From IMG/VR virus record IMGVR_UViG_3300022911_000012, positions 1 through 35,927 of that record: a DNA stretch of 35,927 bases. One strand, written 5' to 3'. The position numbers and the translations under genes were made by a program. This document shows positions 27,133 through 33,847 of this stretch, piece after piece (the first letter of the stretch is position 1; every line of letters starts with the position of its first letter). This DNA is from a virus. Under the pieces are notes generated by a model. It was not told the origin of the DNA. It worked only from the letters and a program-made list of their open reading frames with translations, and ran no database searches.

Positions 27133-27414
27133 ATGACCCAGCAGAACGCCCCGTACTTCCCCTCCAACAAGCGTGGCGGGCACGCCACCGCGACCGTCGA
27201 AGAGATGTCCCAGTGGGTCCTCGACGCGGTCAGCAACGACAACGTCATCCGGTTCGTCACCGACCACGACCTGGACCTCAGGTCCATCGAGGAAATCGGC
27301 GAGCTGCAGGACGACCCGGACAACTGGACGCCGGGGCACGCCGAGATGGCGCGCTGCACGCTGCTCACGCTTTCGAGCGGGCAGCAGTTCAAGGTCACCA
27401 TCCAGGAACTCTGA
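27133..27414 (+). CDS. Hypothetical protein, 93 aa
   Basis: ATG 27133 behind GCAGGAGGAATC. Acidic, with WVLDAVSNDNVIRFVTDHDLDLRSIEEIGELQDD and TLLTLSSGQQFKVTIQEL. Last gene before E30 and promoter 9. Function unknown. Confidence 0.83.
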   Translation: MTQQNAPYFPSNKRGGHATATVEEMSQWVLDAVSNDNVIRFVTDHDLDLRSIEEIGELQDDPDNWTPGHAEMARCTLLTLSSGQQFKVTIQEL

Positions 27415-27416
27415 CC

Positions 27417-27477
27417 CCGTACGGATGAGGGTGCGGGCCGCCTCGTGCGGCCCGTCGCCCGCGGCGTACGGCCGTGG
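27417..27477 (+). repeat. RNA repeat E30 (class I, CGTACG type)
   Basis: P1 CCGTAC (27417-27422) / GTACGG (27466-27471); hairpin A GGGCCGC/GCGGCCC; hairpin B CCGCGGC/GCCGTGG, a 7-bp stem with a compensating G-T. Directly precedes promoter 9. Confidence 0.9.
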
Positions 27478-27483
27478 TCAGCA

Positions 27484-27525
27484 TGTCATAGTCAACTTGA
27501 CACGTAGTACCTAGGGCGCTACGCT
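27484..27525 (+). promoter_or_regulatory. Rightward promoter 9 with operator half-sites
   Basis: TTGACA (27497-27502), 17-bp spacer, TACGCT (27520-27525); TGTCA at 27484. Serves 27547 onward. Confidence 0.88.
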
Positions 27526-27546
27526 ACTGAAAACCAAGGAGGAACC

Positions 27547-28242
27547 ATGATTCACCTGGGTAAGTGGCCCACCCTGCGCGTCGTCGGAGAGCCGGTGACC
27601 GAGGCAGAAGCAAGTCGGATCCTGATCAGCACGTTCTCGTGGTGGGGCGCCTTCGCCAACGACAAGGACTGGCTGGGCCAGGTGCGCGCCATCGCAGGCG
27701 AGTTCGGGATGCCGGTAGAGCCGCTGCGCGACGACTTCGGCTCTCACGACGAGTACGTCAAGCATGCGTTCCGGGTCTGGCTGCCGGCGTTCACCACGTG
27801 GACCGAGGAGCACGGGGTGCTCACCACGATCAGCCCGGACAGCATCGGTAACGACCGCATCACCGGCACCTACCGGGCCTGGTGTCACTGGGACGGCCTG
27901 ATCGAGGGCCAGTACGGGGTCGGCAAGGACCCCGGCGAGGACGAAATTCTGGATGAGTGGGAGCAGATCGCCCAGCTGCACCCCGGCCTGGTGCTGACCG
28001 CCGATCTCATCTCGGAGCACGACGACTGCCGGGGCGACACCAGCAACCCGGAGGGCTACACCGCCGCGTATCGCTACCACGTGGCCAACGGCATGGTCCG
28101 GATGGAGCAGAGCCTCAGCTTCGAGCCTCTGGTGCTCAGCGACGAGTACATGCACCGGGCGCACAACGAAGACCGGATGAGCAGCCGCGGGACGACCCCC
28201 GAGCGCCTGCGCCAGGCCTTCCGAGACCTGGTGGGTGCCTGA
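27547..28242 (+). CDS. Hypothetical protein, 231 aa
   Basis: ATG 27547 behind CAAGGAGGAACC. Begins MIHLGKWPTLRVVGEPVTEAEASRILISTF, with a Trp-rich WWGAFANDKDWLGQVRAI, then conserved-looking RAWCHWDGLIEGQYGVGKDPGEDEI and an acidic helical end. Layout similar to large uncharacterised actinophage proteins. First gene after promoter 9; the stop overlaps the next ATG. Confidence 0.83.
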   Translation: MIHLGKWPTLRVVGEPVTEAEASRILISTFSWWGAFANDKDWLGQVRAIAGEFGMPVEPLRDDFGSHDEYVKHAFRVWLPAFTTWTEEHGVLTTISPDSIGNDRITGTYRAWCHWDGLIEGQYGVGKDPGEDEILDEWEQIAQLHPGLVLTADLISEHDDCRGDTSNPEGYTAAYRYHVANGMVRMEQSLSFEPLVLSDEYMHRAHNEDRMSSRGTTPERLRQAFRDLVGA

Positions 28243-28364
28243 TGAAGGTCTTCCTGCTCTGCCGCGTCCTGGGCCGGCACAAGCCGGTCCCGTCCTGGGT
28301 GTCCAACAAATGGCGCCACTCCTACTGCGAGCGCTGCAAGCTCGACCTGTGCTCGCCCGCCTGA
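28242..28364 (+). CDS. Small Cys-containing protein, 40 aa
   Basis: ATG 28242 overlaps the previous stop (TGATG). The basic sequence includes LCRVLGRHKP and CERCKLDLC, a four-Cys small zinc site. Function unknown. Confidence 0.7.
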   Translation: MKVFLLCRVLGRHKPVPSWVSNKWRHSYCERCKLDLCSPA

Positions 28365-28381
28365 CCACGAAAGGACCAGCC

Positions 28382-28558
28382 GTGACCTACGACGACCTGC
28401 TCGCCGCCGTCGAGCTGCACCGACCGCAGCTGATGGACAAGCACGCCCACCCCACCACCGACCCGGCCAAGATCGTCCATCGGCGCTGTGGGGAGTGCCG
28501 GATCAACATCCCCGTGCAGGGGTGCCCCACCTGGGAGCGGAGCAAGATCGATGCGTGA
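28382..28558 (+). CDS. Small zinc-finger-like protein, 58 aa
   Basis: GTG 28382 behind AAAGGACCAGCC. CGECR (C36, C39) and C48, with His residues nearby, look like a metal site. Overlaps the next gene by eight bases. Function unknown. Confidence 0.75.
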   Translation: MTYDDLLAAVELHRPQLMDKHAHPTTDPAKIVHRRCGECRINIPVQGCPTWERSKIDA

Positions 28559-28721
28559 CATCGACCGGCTGATCGAGTTCATCCAGGAGTACGACCGGAT
28601 CCCTCCGGTGCACAAGCGCGTGCTCATCAACCGGATCGAACCGCCCCCGACCCGGGAGGAGCTGGACCGGGCGGCGGCCGAGGTGCGCGCCGAGGGCGCG
28701 CCGGCGGGAGGCGATGCCTGA
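28551..28721 (+). CDS. Hypothetical protein, 56 aa
   Basis: ATG 28551 overlaps the previous stop by eight bases; its RBS (GGAGCGGAGC) lies in the previous gene. MRDIDRLIEFIQEYDRIPPVHKRVLINRIEPPPTREELDRAAAE... is helical and charged. Stop overlaps the next start. Confidence 0.72.
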   Translation: MRDIDRLIEFIQEYDRIPPVHKRVLINRIEPPPTREELDRAAAEVRAEGAPAGGDA

Positions 28722-28957
28722 TGGCGGGCTCGTACTGCCAGTACTGCGACCGTCGCTGCTTCGTCTCGCGTCAGGTCATCGTGGCCGGCCAGCTGGTCTG
28801 GGCCGGCCACATGGCCACGTGCGAGCGCGGCAAGGAGCACGACCGGAACGCGATCGGCATGGACTCCACCACCGCGCACAACCCGGTCTGGGACGAATGC
28901 CCCTGCGCGCTCTGTAAGCCGGCCGCGGTCGGCTCGGGGAGCCCCGATGCCCAGTAA
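28721..28957 (+). CDS. Cys-rich zinc-binding-like protein, 78 aa
   Basis: Starts in a TGATGG overlap. CQYCDRRC (C6, C9, C13), C35, and a C-terminal CPCALC give seven cysteines, a strong hint of one or two zinc sites. Such proteins in phages are commonly of unknown function. Confidence 0.8.
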   Translation: MAGSYCQYCDRRCFVSRQVIVAGQLVWAGHMATCERGKEHDRNAIGMDSTTAHNPVWDECPCALCKPAAVGSGSPDAQ

Positions 28958-29159
28958 CCGCCTCTCGGGGCACACGCTTCCGCTGGAAGGGCGCGTGCAG
29001 CTCGCCGGCCGGCTGATCGGGGACGGCAACGGAGAAGGACGAGCGGTCTGCTCGTGTACCGACTACTCGCCCCTGCTGCCGTCCACGCGCGCCCGCCAGC
29101 AGTGGCACCGCGAGCACAAGGACCAGATCCGCTCCCGACGAAGCCCGGAGGACTCGTGA
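28947..29159 (+). CDS. Small phage protein, CSCT...WHREHK motif
   Basis: 70 aa. VCSCTDYSPLLPSTRARQQWHREHKDQIRS near the C-terminus matches a short zinc-ribbon-like module I recall in many actinophage genomes (C.C...S......R..WH..HK). It overlaps the previous gene by 11 bases and the next by one. Function unknown. Confidence 0.82.
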   Translation: MPSNRLSGHTLPLEGRVQLAGRLIGDGNGEGRAVCSCTDYSPLLPSTRARQQWHREHKDQIRSRRSPEDS

Positions 29160-29356
29160 TGCACAGGACTCAGTTCGAGGTGCACAACACGGACGGCACC
29201 CTGCTGGACGTGGGCGACTTCATCAACTGCCCGGACCTCGCGGACACCCGCATCGACCGGTGCCTGAAGCACTACCCGGAGGCCACCGTTATCCGCACCG
29301 ACGACCCGGACTGGTATCAGGGGAAACCGGCGCCCGCGGGCACGGAGGGAGAGTGA
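29159..29356 (+). CDS. Hypothetical protein, 65 aa
   Basis: ATG 29159 in a TGATG overlap, RBS GGAGGAC upstream. Acidic: MHRTQFEVHNTDGTLLDVGDFINCPDLADTRIDRCLKHYPEATVIRTDDPDWYQ... with C24 and C35. Function unknown. Confidence 0.78.
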   Translation: MHRTQFEVHNTDGTLLDVGDFINCPDLADTRIDRCLKHYPEATVIRTDDPDWYQGKPAPAGTEGE

Positions 29357-29358
29357 CC

Positions 29359-29907
29359 ATGGGCGTCTCCGAGAGCGGGTACATCCACCCACTGGTCCAC
29401 GTCAATCGAAGCTCTCCGGACCCCTCGATCCCGCCGTGTTACGACTGCGGCGCCCAGGTCGACGACTACTACACGGAACCGAACCGGTGCGGTCCCTGCC
29501 ACGCCAAGCATGTCAAGTGTGGGGACGCACCCCTGAAGCCGTCCGGCGTGCCCTGCGATTACCACGACTTCCCGCACGGGGAAGCGTGTCCGGGCGCCCC
29601 GGCGTGCTCGCTGGGCAGGCCCGGTAGCCCGCCGAATCCGGGAGCGGATCATGCCGGCATGTCCCCGTCGGGTACCCGCTACTCCCTTATCGCCGCAGGC
29701 AGCGCATATGCCGCCCTGGCGCGTAAGGGAGAGAGCAGCTTGACCGAGGCGATGTTGACCAAGAACGCCACCGAGGCGGTGGAGCGGCACGCCGCCGAGG
29801 CCGGCCTGACCCTGATGGACGCGATGAAGGAAGCCTCCACCTGGGCCATGAAGAACCTGCTGGCAAGCGATATCCGTCCGAAGGAAACGGGGGCGGACCG
29901 TGTCTGA
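29359..29907 (+). CDS. Hypothetical zinc-binding-like protein, 182 aa
   Basis: ATG 29359 behind GAGGGAGAGTGACC. The first half has cysteine pairs CYDC, CGPC, and a C-H-C group (VPCDYHDF, EACPGAPAC), a likely double zinc ribbon. The Ala-rich second half (SLTEAMLTKNATEAVERHAAEAGLTLMDAMKEASTWAMKNL) is helical. Could be a nucleic-acid binder. Overlaps the next gene by eight bases. Confidence 0.82.
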   Translation: MGVSESGYIHPLVHVNRSSPDPSIPPCYDCGAQVDDYYTEPNRCGPCHAKHVKCGDAPLKPSGVPCDYHDFPHGEACPGAPACSLGRPGSPPNPGADHAGMSPSGTRYSLIAAGSAYAALARKGESSLTEAMLTKNATEAVERHAAEAGLTLMDAMKEASTWAMKNLLASDIRPKETGADRV

Positions 29908-30211
29908 CGACCCGATGCACATCGACAACGTACGGGCGCGACAAGCGGCGGACAGCGCAGAGCGGGACATGTTCCGGGACCTCGCCCGGGAGATTGACGG
30001 CCCGCCGCCGCCCGGTATCGGTGCCCTGCTGAGGCGAGCGCTCAGCCAGCCCGCAGCAGGTACCGCGCCCAATCCGCCGACGCGGTGCTGCGATCGGTAC
30101 GGCATCGGAGACCACGACAGCGCAGACCACGCCGATCCCGATCTGATGCGCATGCAAAGTTGGGACGCCCACGAGAACGCCGAGCGGGTCGAGGACGATA
30201 CCGGTTCGTAG
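29900..30211 (+). CDS. Hypothetical protein, 103 aa
   Basis: GTG 29900, overlapping the previous gene by eight bases. Helical N-terminus (VRARQAADSAERDMFRDLAREI), then a Pro/Ala linker and a CC pair (CCDRYGIGDHDSADHADPD). Function unknown. Confidence 0.75.
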   Translation: MSDDPMHIDNVRARQAADSAERDMFRDLAREIDGPPPPGIGALLRRALSQPAAGTAPNPPTRCCDRYGIGDHDSADHADPDLMRMQSWDAHENAERVEDDTGS

Positions 30212-30227
30212 CACTGAGGGCTTCTGT

Positions 30228-30251
30228 CGCCGCCGGCCAGGGCCGGCGGCG
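30228..30251. terminator. GC-rich hairpin
   Basis: CGCCGCCGGCC/GGCCGGCGGCG, an 11-bp stem with loop AG, between genes. No T-tract; it could terminate, stabilise, or be a degenerate relative of the RNA repeats. Confidence 0.55.
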
Positions 30252-30283
30252 TGCAGTGGACGTCAGTTCAAGAGGGGAGATCG

Positions 30284-30622
30284 ATGGAAATCACACACAA
30301 GAAGCAGGTCCGGGTCGCGTTTCTCGACGAGGAGACACAGGGCATCGGGCCGAACGGCCGTGGCACTCGGGTCGCGCCCGGTGCCTACATCATCGCTGAC
30401 CTGGACGGCATGGAGCCGGGGATGCTGATGCTGCAGGTCGCCGGCAGCATCCTGCTGCTGGCGATCGTGCAGGAGAGCGACGCCAACCACATCCAGGAGG
30501 TCCTGGATGGTCCGCACGCCCGTGATTGGGCCGCCTACTACCGCGCCCACCCGAACACCGTGGCCAGCTGGGGCGAGCAGAACGGCCGGCGGCCGGGTGC
30601 GCCCTATAACCAGGAGGACTGA
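30284..30622 (+). CDS. Hypothetical protein, 112 aa
   Basis: ATG 30284 behind AGAGGGGAGATCG. Short beta-rich N-terminus (KQVRVAFLDEETQGIG), then an apolar run (GMLMLQVAGSILLLAIVQE) that may be buried or membrane-associated, and a helical end. Function unknown. Confidence 0.8.
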   Translation: MEITHKKQVRVAFLDEETQGIGPNGRGTRVAPGAYIIADLDGMEPGMLMLQVAGSILLLAIVQESDANHIQEVLDGPHARDWAAYYRAHPNTVASWGEQNGRRPGAPYNQED

Positions 30623-30624
30623 TC

Positions 30625-31227
30625 ATGGACTACAGCGTTGACATCGTCCCGATCGAGACGATCGTCGGGCGCGTCGCCCGGGACCAGATCTTCCCGCTGG
30701 GCCGCTACACCCACATCGGCGCCGACCTGCCCGAGATCACCGAGCAGTACGCCGACGACTTCCTGACCTCCATCGCCCAGGAGCAGGCGCCGCCGCTGAC
30801 CATCACCCTGGACTCCAGCGGGGTGGTCGTCTCCGGCCAGCACCACCTGAGCATCCTGGTCGGCGCCCTGCTGCACCCGGATGAGCGCCGCAACTGGGTG
30901 GAGCTGCCGAAGTTCCTCGACACGATGGTGGTCACCGACATCGGCGAGCCCAGCGGACCGACTGTCTGGTCGTCCTACGAGCCCGCCGGCCACGCCGTGA
31001 CCTGGCTGCCGGTGAACTACATCCTCCGCACGGCGGCCTGGACCAGCTGGTGCGGGACGCTCGGGAACTCGCAGCTGATCACGGCCGGGGAGGCCCGCAA
31101 GGTTCTGTCCGAGGCGAACCGGATTGCTCGGATGTTCATGGACTACCGGGTGGTTTTGATTCGCGCTGGCCGAAACGTCAGCGGCTCGCGGCTCGCTGAG
31201 CTGATGGCGGCCCGCGGCCAGCACTGA
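30625..31227 (+). CDS. Hypothetical protein with ParB/DUF262-like segment
   Basis: 200 aa, starting two bases after the previous stop. Segment PLTITLDSSGVVVSGQHHLSILVGAL (about residues 52-77) recalls the GQ/H-R-L turn of ParB/Srx-type or DUF262 nuclease-like N-domains, but the usual Arg is His here. The rest has WVELPKFLDTMVVTDIG and a basic helix end. If right it could act on DNA; weak inference. Otherwise unknown. Confidence 0.78.
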   Translation: MDYSVDIVPIETIVGRVARDQIFPLGRYTHIGADLPEITEQYADDFLTSIAQEQAPPLTITLDSSGVVVSGQHHLSILVGALLHPDERRNWVELPKFLDTMVVTDIGEPSGPTVWSSYEPAGHAVTWLPVNYILRTAAWTSWCGTLGNSQLITAGEARKVLSEANRIARMFMDYRVVLIRAGRNVSGSRLAELMAARGQH

Positions 31228-31235
31228 TCGCAGGC

Positions 31236-31292
31236 GGCGCCAGGATGCACGATGATGGAGCGTACGCATCTACCGACGTCCATCCTGGCGCC
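31236..31292 (+). promoter_or_regulatory. Long hairpin before DUF1353 gene
   Basis: GGCGCCAGGATG (31236-31247) and CATCCTGGCGCC (31281-31292) form a perfect 12-bp stem around a 33-nt region that can itself fold (GATG/CATC; palindrome GCGTACGC). It lies 23 bases before the next start, so it could modulate it. Confidence 0.55.
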
Positions 31293-31314
31293 ACACCCGC
31301 ACTGAGGAGATCGA

Positions 31315-31797
31315 ATGCCGTTCACCAACAGCCTGCAGGTCGTCGAGCACGACATCCGCTCGTGGAAGCTGCTCAACGACCTGCACTATCAAGGCGACAC
31401 GGACCACTTCACCGTGCCGGCTGGCTACGTCACCGACTTCGCCAGCGTGCCCGACTCGCTCGTGTGGCTGCTCAACAAGACCGGCCCCTACACCCGGGCC
31501 GCGGTCGTGCACGACTGGCTGATCACCGACGAGATCCCCGCCAAGCGGGTCACCTCGCGCGACACCGACGGACTGTTCCGCCGGATTATGCGCGAGGAGG
31601 GCGTCCCGTTCCCGAAGCGCTGGGTGATGTGGGCCGCCGTACGCATGGGTGCCCTGTTCTCCCCCGGCCGGGCATACGGCCGGCAGTTCTACCGCGACGC
31701 GCCGCTGATCACCCTGATCGCCGTGCTGTCGCTTCCCATCGTGCCGGCGACCCTGCTGGTGCTGATCACCCGGACGCTGTTGCGCCCCCTGCGGTAG
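31315..31797 (+). CDS. DUF1353 family protein
   Basis: 160 aa. Diagnostic pattern: strands with FTVPAGYVTDFASVPDSLVWL (residues 33-54), then VVHDWLITDEIPAKRVTSRDTDGLFRRIMREEGVP, with the conserved His-Asp-Trp and Asp. The C-terminus has an apolar LITLIAVLSLPIVPATLLVLI segment, a likely membrane anchor. DUF1353 is common in phages and has been linked to lysis-cassette or tail regions by context only. RBS TGAGGAGATCGA. Confidence 0.9.
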   Translation: MPFTNSLQVVEHDIRSWKLLNDLHYQGDTDHFTVPAGYVTDFASVPDSLVWLLNKTGPYTRAAVVHDWLITDEIPAKRVTSRDTDGLFRRIMREEGVPFPKRWVMWAAVRMGALFSPGRAYGRQFYRDAPLITLIAVLSLPIVPATLLVLITRTLLRPLR

Positions 31798-31803
31798 AGA
31801 GGG

Positions 31804-32145
31804 ATGACCATGCTGGACCCGAGCGAAGCCTGGGCGCTGGACGTCGAGGACGGCTCGCCGCCGACCATCGAGCACCCCGAGATCTTCACACAGGGAATGA
31901 CCTGCCTCGGGTGCCCCGAGGTGCACGAAGGCATGCTGACCAGCGGCCTGCTGTTCTTCTTCCGCTACCGGCGAGGCCTGGCCTTCCTGGGCGTCGCGCC
32001 GACCGAGGACGGCGCGCTGATGGGCACCGAGTCGCAGGGAACCGGCGCATCGATGGCGGTCGGGGATGACCTGCAGGGGGTATTCAGCAACGACCGGCAG
32101 CGCAACGACACGTTCGCCACGCTGCTGGACCGGATCTACCACTGA
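31804..32145 (+). CDS. Hypothetical protein, 113 aa
   Basis: ATG 31804 (or 31810), RBS GAGAGGGATGACC. Cys pair CLGC (about residues 34-37), then SGLLFFFRYRRGLAFLGVAPTEDG. Family unknown. Followed by RNA repeat E31. Confidence 0.8.
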   Translation: MTMLDPSEAWALDVEDGSPPTIEHPEIFTQGMTCLGCPEVHEGMLTSGLLFFFRYRRGLAFLGVAPTEDGALMGTESQGTGASMAVGDDLQGVFSNDRQRNDTFATLLDRIYH

Positions 32146-32201
32146 CGTGCGCTGATGGTCGCAGCCGGGCCTGCCGGCTGCGTGCCACCGTCGCATGGCG
32201 G
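32146..32201 (+). repeat. RNA repeat E31 (class II, isolated)
   Basis: P1 CGTGC (32146-32150) / GCATG (loop 32193-32196), one G-T pair; hairpin A GCAGCCGG/CCGGCTGC; hairpin B CCGTC/GGCGG. Lies about 4.7 kb from the main array. Confidence 0.88.
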
Positions 32202-32215
32202 AGAGATGAGGAGTC

Positions 32216-32416
32216 ATGGAGAGCAGCAAACGAACCGAGAAGTGGCTGGTGCTGAACAGCTCGCTCGGCTGGCCGATCGAATGCAAGGACGCCGACCAGG
32301 CGGCCGACATGGTCCGCGAGTTCCGAACGGACAACACGCTGGTCGAGCGGATCGTCACCGTGACCACCACGACCACCAGCCAGGTGACCGTGGCTGAGTT
32401 CCTGGGAGAGCCCTAG
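32216..32416 (+). CDS. Hypothetical protein, 66 aa
   Basis: ATG 32216 behind ATGAGGAGTC. MESSKRTEKWLVLNSSLGWPIECKDADQAADMVREFRTDNTLVERIVTVTTTTTSQ... is a beta-alpha protein with a Thr run. Coupled by one base to the next gene. Function unknown. Confidence 0.78.
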   Translation: MESSKRTEKWLVLNSSLGWPIECKDADQAADMVREFRTDNTLVERIVTVTTTTTSQVTVAEFLGEP

Positions 32417-32685
32417 TGGTCTGGCAACGTGGCCGGCTCCGCGCCGGCGGAACCGGCTTCGTCGGCGAGTCGGCCGGAGCGGGCCTGCGCGCCGACGACA
32501 GCAAGCGGATCGCCTGCCCGAAGTGCGGCGCAGGGATCCGGATGCGCTGCCGCGGCAAGGACGGTCACTACCTGCAGCGGCTGCACACGGAACGACAGGC
32601 CGCGTTCAAAGAGGTCAGACAGCCTTCGCTCACGGCCCGCCGCCGGCCCGCGCAGCGCCCGCAAGCAGAAGAGGGAGAGGAGTGA
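32416..32685 (+). CDS. Phage zinc-finger-like protein, 89 aa
   Basis: GTG 32416 overlapping the previous TAG. Core CPKCGAGIRMRCRGKDGHYLQRLHTERQAA: Cys pair (C34, C37), a further Cys (C44) and His (H56), the spacing of short phage zinc-binding domains (C..C......C...H..R). The tail is Arg/Pro/Glu-rich. Probably binds nucleic acid; inferred. Confidence 0.82.
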   Translation: MVWQRGRLRAGGTGFVGESAGAGLRADDSKRIACPKCGAGIRMRCRGKDGHYLQRLHTERQAAFKEVRQPSLTARRRPAQRPQAEEGEE

Positions 32686-32687
32686 CG

Positions 32688-32924
32688 ATGCGACTGTTTC
32701 TCGTAACCGACTGGGCCGCCAGCTTCAACGAGCTGGAGGCCGCGGTGGTGCTGGCCGACTCGCCCAACGAAGCCAGGGAGCTGGTCGAGGAGGCCGACCT
32801 GGCCGCCGCTGCCAGGCCGAACCGCGACGGCTCGATGCCGCCGCTGCGCAAGGGCGCGCAGCTGGTCGTCCTGGAGTTGCCGATGGAGCGTGGCATCGTG
32901 CACGGGAACGGCCGGTGGGCCTGA
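32688..32924 (+). CDS. Hypothetical protein, 78 aa
   Basis: ATG 32688 behind GAGAGGAGTGACG. Beta-alpha layout (MRLFLVTDW, EAAVVLADSPNEARELVEEADLAAAA). Stop overlaps the next ATG. Function unknown. Confidence 0.8.
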   Translation: MRLFLVTDWAASFNELEAAVVLADSPNEARELVEEADLAAAARPNRDGSMPPLRKGAQLVVLELPMERGIVHGNGRWA

Positions 32925-33280
32925 TGGTCGACCCCGTCCTGCACGGCATGTTCCTCGGCGACGTGCTGCTGACCGCCCTGATCGACACCGAGGGCTCGCT
33001 GGGCACCTGGGCCATCTGCGGATCCTGGCAGACCGAATCCTGCCTGGAGGTGGCCGTACGGCAGGCCAGCGGGGTCCGGATCCATATCAACCGGCAGGTC
33101 ATCGAGCGCGGCCTGGCGCGGGCGCTCGGCTGTGAGGGCAGCGGGCCGACGGAGCTGGATGCCGATGCGCACTCCAGGATCGTGAAGGCCGACGCCAAGC
33201 AGGATGCCAGCCACCTGACGCCGGCGGCAGCCAGCATGGTCATCCAGCTCGGGGTGTTCGGCCGGGTGCTGTACCGATGA
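32924..33280 (+). CDS. Hypothetical protein, 118 aa
   Basis: Starts in the TGATGG overlap. Has an apolar start (MFLGDVLLTALID) and TWAICGSWQTESCLEVAVRQASGVRIHINRQVIERGLARALGCEG. ATGA overlap with the next gene. Family unknown. Confidence 0.8.
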   Translation: MVDPVLHGMFLGDVLLTALIDTEGSLGTWAICGSWQTESCLEVAVRQASGVRIHINRQVIERGLARALGCEGSGPTELDADAHSRIVKADAKQDASHLTPAAASMVIQLGVFGRVLYR

Positions 33281-33708
33281 CCGTGCCGCCGCGGAAGGTC
33301 AACGGGCAGTGCCCTGAGTGCCTGCGCCACGACCTGTGGCAGGCGCCACGTAACTGCGTGCGCTGCGCCATGCAGGAGGCGGACCAGATGGGCTACAAGG
33401 CCTTCAACCTCTCCGAGATGTCGGCCTGGGACGACGACTTCTACGCCACCCTGATCAGGCACTACGAGGCCGGCTGGGTCCGGCCGGCGCACTTCTACGT
33501 CTACGTGGGCTACACCCGCGGCCGGCTCAACCTGCCCATGGAGCCGCTGATGAGCCTGGACGCGACAGGCTGGGACGCCGCCGCCGGGCGGTACGAGAGC
33601 GCGGTGGTCGCCACCATGGCGGCGATGCGCGCGACCTACCGGTACGAGGCGGTGTGGATCGTGACGAAGTCCGGTGCCTGGATGATCGCGGACACCCGGA
33701 GTTTCTAA
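33277..33708 (+). CDS. Hypothetical protein with Cys pairs, 143 aa
   Basis: ATGA overlap start. N-terminal CPEC...CVRC (C12, C15, C27, C30), a zinc ribbon, then a FYATLIRHYEAGWVRPAHFYVYVGYTRGRL module and a strand-rich end. Ends just before promoter 10. Function unknown. Confidence 0.82.
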   Translation: MTVPPRKVNGQCPECLRHDLWQAPRNCVRCAMQEADQMGYKAFNLSEMSAWDDDFYATLIRHYEAGWVRPAHFYVYVGYTRGRLNLPMEPLMSLDATGWDAAAGRYESAVVATMAAMRATYRYEAVWIVTKSGAWMIADTRSF

Positions 33709-33710
33709 TC

Positions 33711-33752
33711 CGTCAAGTGACACTGGACAATGTCGGGATGATCAGGTAACGT
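33711..33752 (+). promoter_or_regulatory. Rightward promoter 10 with dyad
   Basis: TGGACA (33724-33729), 17-bp spacer, TAACGT (33747-33752). CGTCAAG (33711-33717) and CTGGACA give a near dyad. It is followed by a strong hairpin. Confidence 0.75.
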
Positions 33753-33777
33753 ACCTGGTAGAAGCCGGACCGATCCA

Positions 33778-33807
33778 CTCAGCGCCCGCCGGTCGGCGGG
33801 CGCTGAG
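33778..33807 (+). terminator. Attenuator-like hairpin in leader
   Basis: CTCAGCGCCCGCCG/CGGCGGGCGCTGAG, a perfect 14-bp stem with a 2-base spacer, lies between promoter 10 and its gene, with TTCTGT after it. A transcript must pass it to reach the gene, so it may attenuate or be read through. Confidence 0.65.
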
Positions 33808-33847
33808 TTCTGTCGGGACGAAATCGTACGTAGCGAAGGGAGAGACC

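Noticed and set aside
13092-27477. CRISPR array
   Set aside because: Repeats are separated by whole genes of varied length, are themselves variable with compensatory changes, and no cas genes are seen.
13092-27477. Integron attC sites
   Set aside because: The layout is similar, but GTTRRRY-type core sites and an integrase are missing.
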